Source: Thiohalocapsa sp.
Lineage (GTDB): Bacteria; Pseudomonadota; Gammaproteobacteria; Chromatiales; Chromatiaceae
Direction: 5' to 3'
DNA length: 8,251 bases
NCBI RefSeq assembly: GCF_019695415.1
Contig: NZ_JAIFKJ010000414.1
Location: 1 to 8,251 of the forward strand
Shown here one piece after another: positions 7,049 through 8,251 of the stretch. Every line of letters begins with the position of its first letter. The first letter of the stretch is position 1. The notes beneath the pieces were generated by a model. The model had not been told where the DNA came from. It did not search any database and saw only the letters and a list, made by a program, of their open reading frames with translations. The position numbers were made by a program, and so were the translations under genes.

Positions 7049-7572
7049 CAGGCCTGTCCCTTACCGTTCGGGCTGCTGCGCCGATGTCCAGCGCCAACCT
7101 CCAGGCGGCTGACCTCCCGGTCCATCTCGCCGCCGGCGAGGTCAGCAAAAGCATCCCGCGTCAGCGCGTGCACCTGCACATCCGTGTCACTGACCTCGAT
7201 CGCCACGGTGCCCGGCGTCAGCGTGATGGAGTTGGCATAAATGGTCTTGCAAAGGCTCGTGCGCTGGCTCACCGGCAGCCGCCCCATCACGGGGGTGATG
7301 GGCTGGTTCAGCGGATCCCAAACGCGGCGCACCACGTCGATGTTCGACTTGACGATAGCCACGACGAGCCAAACCAGATACCGCGGCAAACGCAGCAGCA
7401 TGCCGAGGCTGTAACCGTTCTCCTGCTCCGGGCTTTGCAAACGCGTGCCGATCCAGGCCACGAACAGCGACGAGGCCAGCCCCAACCCCAACAGCAACCC
7501 GTTGTCCCAGAAACCGGACAGAAGCAGCCAGAAGCCGAACAACACAGCGAAGAGGAGGGAAAAGTACAGCAC
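7048..7572 (-). CDS. mrpE: Na+/H+ antiporter subunit E (MrpE/MnhE), 174 aa
   Basis: First gene of the operon and a peripheral-membrane/helical subunit of the Mrp complex. Two N-terminal helices (about 2-19 and 25-42) and a third (about 62-75) precede the conserved cytoplasmic part: KSNIDVVRRVWDP (75-87), ANSITLTPGTVAIEV (113-127) and VHAL (134-137). The start is GTG at 7572. It is the only plausible start, because a stop lies in frame at 7594-7596 and no ATG occurs near the N-terminus. No Shine-Dalgarno precedes it; the 20 bases upstream are pyrimidine-rich. It lies head-to-head with the broken ATPase gene, 23 bases away. Confidence 0.94.
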   Translation of the reverse strand: MLYFSLLFAVLFGFWLLLSGFWDNGLLLGLGLASSLFVAWIGTRLQSPEQENGYSLGMLLRLPRYLVWLVVAIVKSNIDVVRRVWDPLNQPITPVMGRLPVSQRTSLCKTIYANSITLTPGTVAIEVSDTDVQVHALTRDAFADLAGGEMDREVSRLEVGAGHRRSSPNGKGQA

Positions 7573-7581
7573 GAGGGGATC

Positions 7582-7586
7582 AGGAG
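7582..7586 (+). promoter_or_regulatory. Possible Shine-Dalgarno AGGAG for the divergent ATPase gene
   Basis: AGGAG lies 9 bases before ATG 7596 on the plus strand, in the 23-base gap to mrpE. It suggests 7596 was the original start of the now broken ATPase gene. A second AGGAG at 7609-7613 lies almost directly before ATG 7614/7617. Short motifs, so moderate to low confidence. Confidence 0.35.
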
Positions 7587-7595
7587 TAAGGGATC

Positions 7596-8251
7596 ATGGA
7601 TGCCGAACAGGAGATGATGAATCCAAGCGCCCTTACAAGTCCGACATCGCTCCGAACACAGGCTAGCGGGGGGGCGGAAGATCGGTCAAGCCCCAAGGCA
7701 GCGCGGCAGCTGGGCCGGACCCGGCACTGGCCCGCGGCGCGGCGGCGCCGTAACACGCGCCCACCGAGGCCCGCGGCAGCCAGCGCACGCTGGACCGGCG
7801 CGCGCGCAAGCTGGGGCTGCTGCTCGCCGACGGGCGCATGTATCCGCCGCGGCAGAAGCATGTGCTCTTCTTCGGCCACACGGGCAGCGGCAAGACCACG
7901 GAGCTGCTGCACTATGCGACCCAGCTTGCAGGCCCGGGGCGCTTCTGCGTTGTGCAGCTCGACATCACCAAGGACCTGGACCGCAACAATCTACAGTACG
8001 CCGACACCCTGATGGCCATGGCCCGCGCCCTGCTCCACCGGCTGGATGCCCCGGGTGTGGGCCTCGGCACCGATGCGCTGGCGCCGCTGGATGCCTGGTT
8101 CAGCGAGCGCGTGCTCACCACCGCCGCGGGCCGCGAGCTGACCCTGGAGATCAAACACGGCGCCGCGGGCAAAGGCGGCGTCCCCGGCCTGGGGAGGCCC
8201 TTGCCCAGCTCTACACCCGCCTTCAAGGCCAATGCGGCATAACAGAGCGAG
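7596..8251 (+). pseudogene. Degraded P-loop ATPase (AAA/STAND-like) gene, running off the window end
   Basis: The best reading frame is open from 7754 and has an ATG at 7838, giving 134 residues to a stop at 8240-8242. It carries a clear Walker A, GHTGSGKT (7874-7897), with flanks RQKHVLFF and TELLHYATQL, and then VVQLDITKDLD and ADTLMAMARALLHRL. These resemble a family of bacterial AAA/STAND-like ATPases that I know only by pattern. No Walker B is seen; it would lie beyond the window. Coding resemblance continues before the ATG (RKLGLLLADGRMYPPRQ) but meets TAA at 7751, and earlier TAG at 7664. Before that, KRPYKSDIAPNTG (about 7625-7663) in the same frame looks protein-like, and MMNP at 7614 in another frame could be its start. 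Near the end, EALAQLYT (8194-8217) is in a shifted frame and AFKANAA (8219-8239) is back in the original frame. The pattern suggests several indels: gene decay, or sequencing error. Confidence 0.55.

Noticed and set aside
118..7572. Complex I (nuo) or membrane-bound hydrogenase operon
   Set aside because: Subunits E, F, G and the MnhB signature are Mrp/MBH-specific, and no NuoB/C/D/I-like or NiFe hydrogenase subunit is present in the window.
7596..8012. Plus-strand open frame (138 codons) from ATG 7596 as one continuous protein
   Set aside because: After the first dozen residues it turns into Arg/Ala/Ser-rich out-of-frame sequence across the Walker A region, which is coded in a different frame. 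I keep only its start as the possible original start of the ATPase gene.

Overview
The window is dominated by one long operon on the minus strand (about 7572 down to 118). It encodes a multi-subunit membrane cation/proton antiporter of the Mrp/Mnh type, homologous to the membrane arm of the membrane-bound hydrogenase (MBH) and of complex I. Transcription order is mrpE - mrpF - mrpG - a fused MbhD/MbhE-like (DUF4040) protein - mrpB (MnhB) - mrpC - mrpD - a second NuoL/MrpD-like antiporter - a small two-helix membrane protein - a third, longer antiporter-like subunit. Every junction is an overlap or a gap of at most about 11 bases (TGATG, ATGA or GTGA type). The ten products therefore probably form one translationally coupled transcription unit and one complex.

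The layout differs from the textbook seven-gene mrpABCDEFG operon. There is no large fused MrpA. Its C-terminal MbhD/MbhE part is a separate 186-residue protein, and three separate antiporter-type subunits are present where classical Mrp has two (MrpA-N and MrpD). The order E-F-G-(D/E)-B-C-D matches the first half of an MBH-type operon, but no hydrogenase, NuoB/C/D/I-like or other catalytic subunit is visible here. On current evidence this is a stand-alone ion transporter: Na+ (or K+) efflux and proton uptake, giving pH and salt homeostasis or coupling to another process.

The right end (about 7596-8251, plus strand) carries a divergently oriented P-loop ATPase gene that looks broken. The conserved reading frame around a clear Walker A motif (GHTGSGKT) is interrupted upstream by in-frame stops at 7664 and 7751 and by a probable early frameshift. 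Near the window end it shows several small indels and a stop. Only 23 bases separate its apparent original start (7596) from the mrpE start (7572), so the operon promoter probably lies inside the decayed gene.

The left end (1-117), just downstream of the operon, holds no gene or convincing terminator that I can support. I see no tRNA, rRNA, CRISPR array, insertion sequence or attachment site.

The DNA is GC-rich, with strong G/C bias at third codon positions, giving long spurious antisense reading frames that were discounted. Several subunits have strongly acidic tails. This fits a high-GC proteobacterium, possibly a halophilic or alkaliphilic gammaproteobacterium, but that assignment is inference from gene content and composition only.
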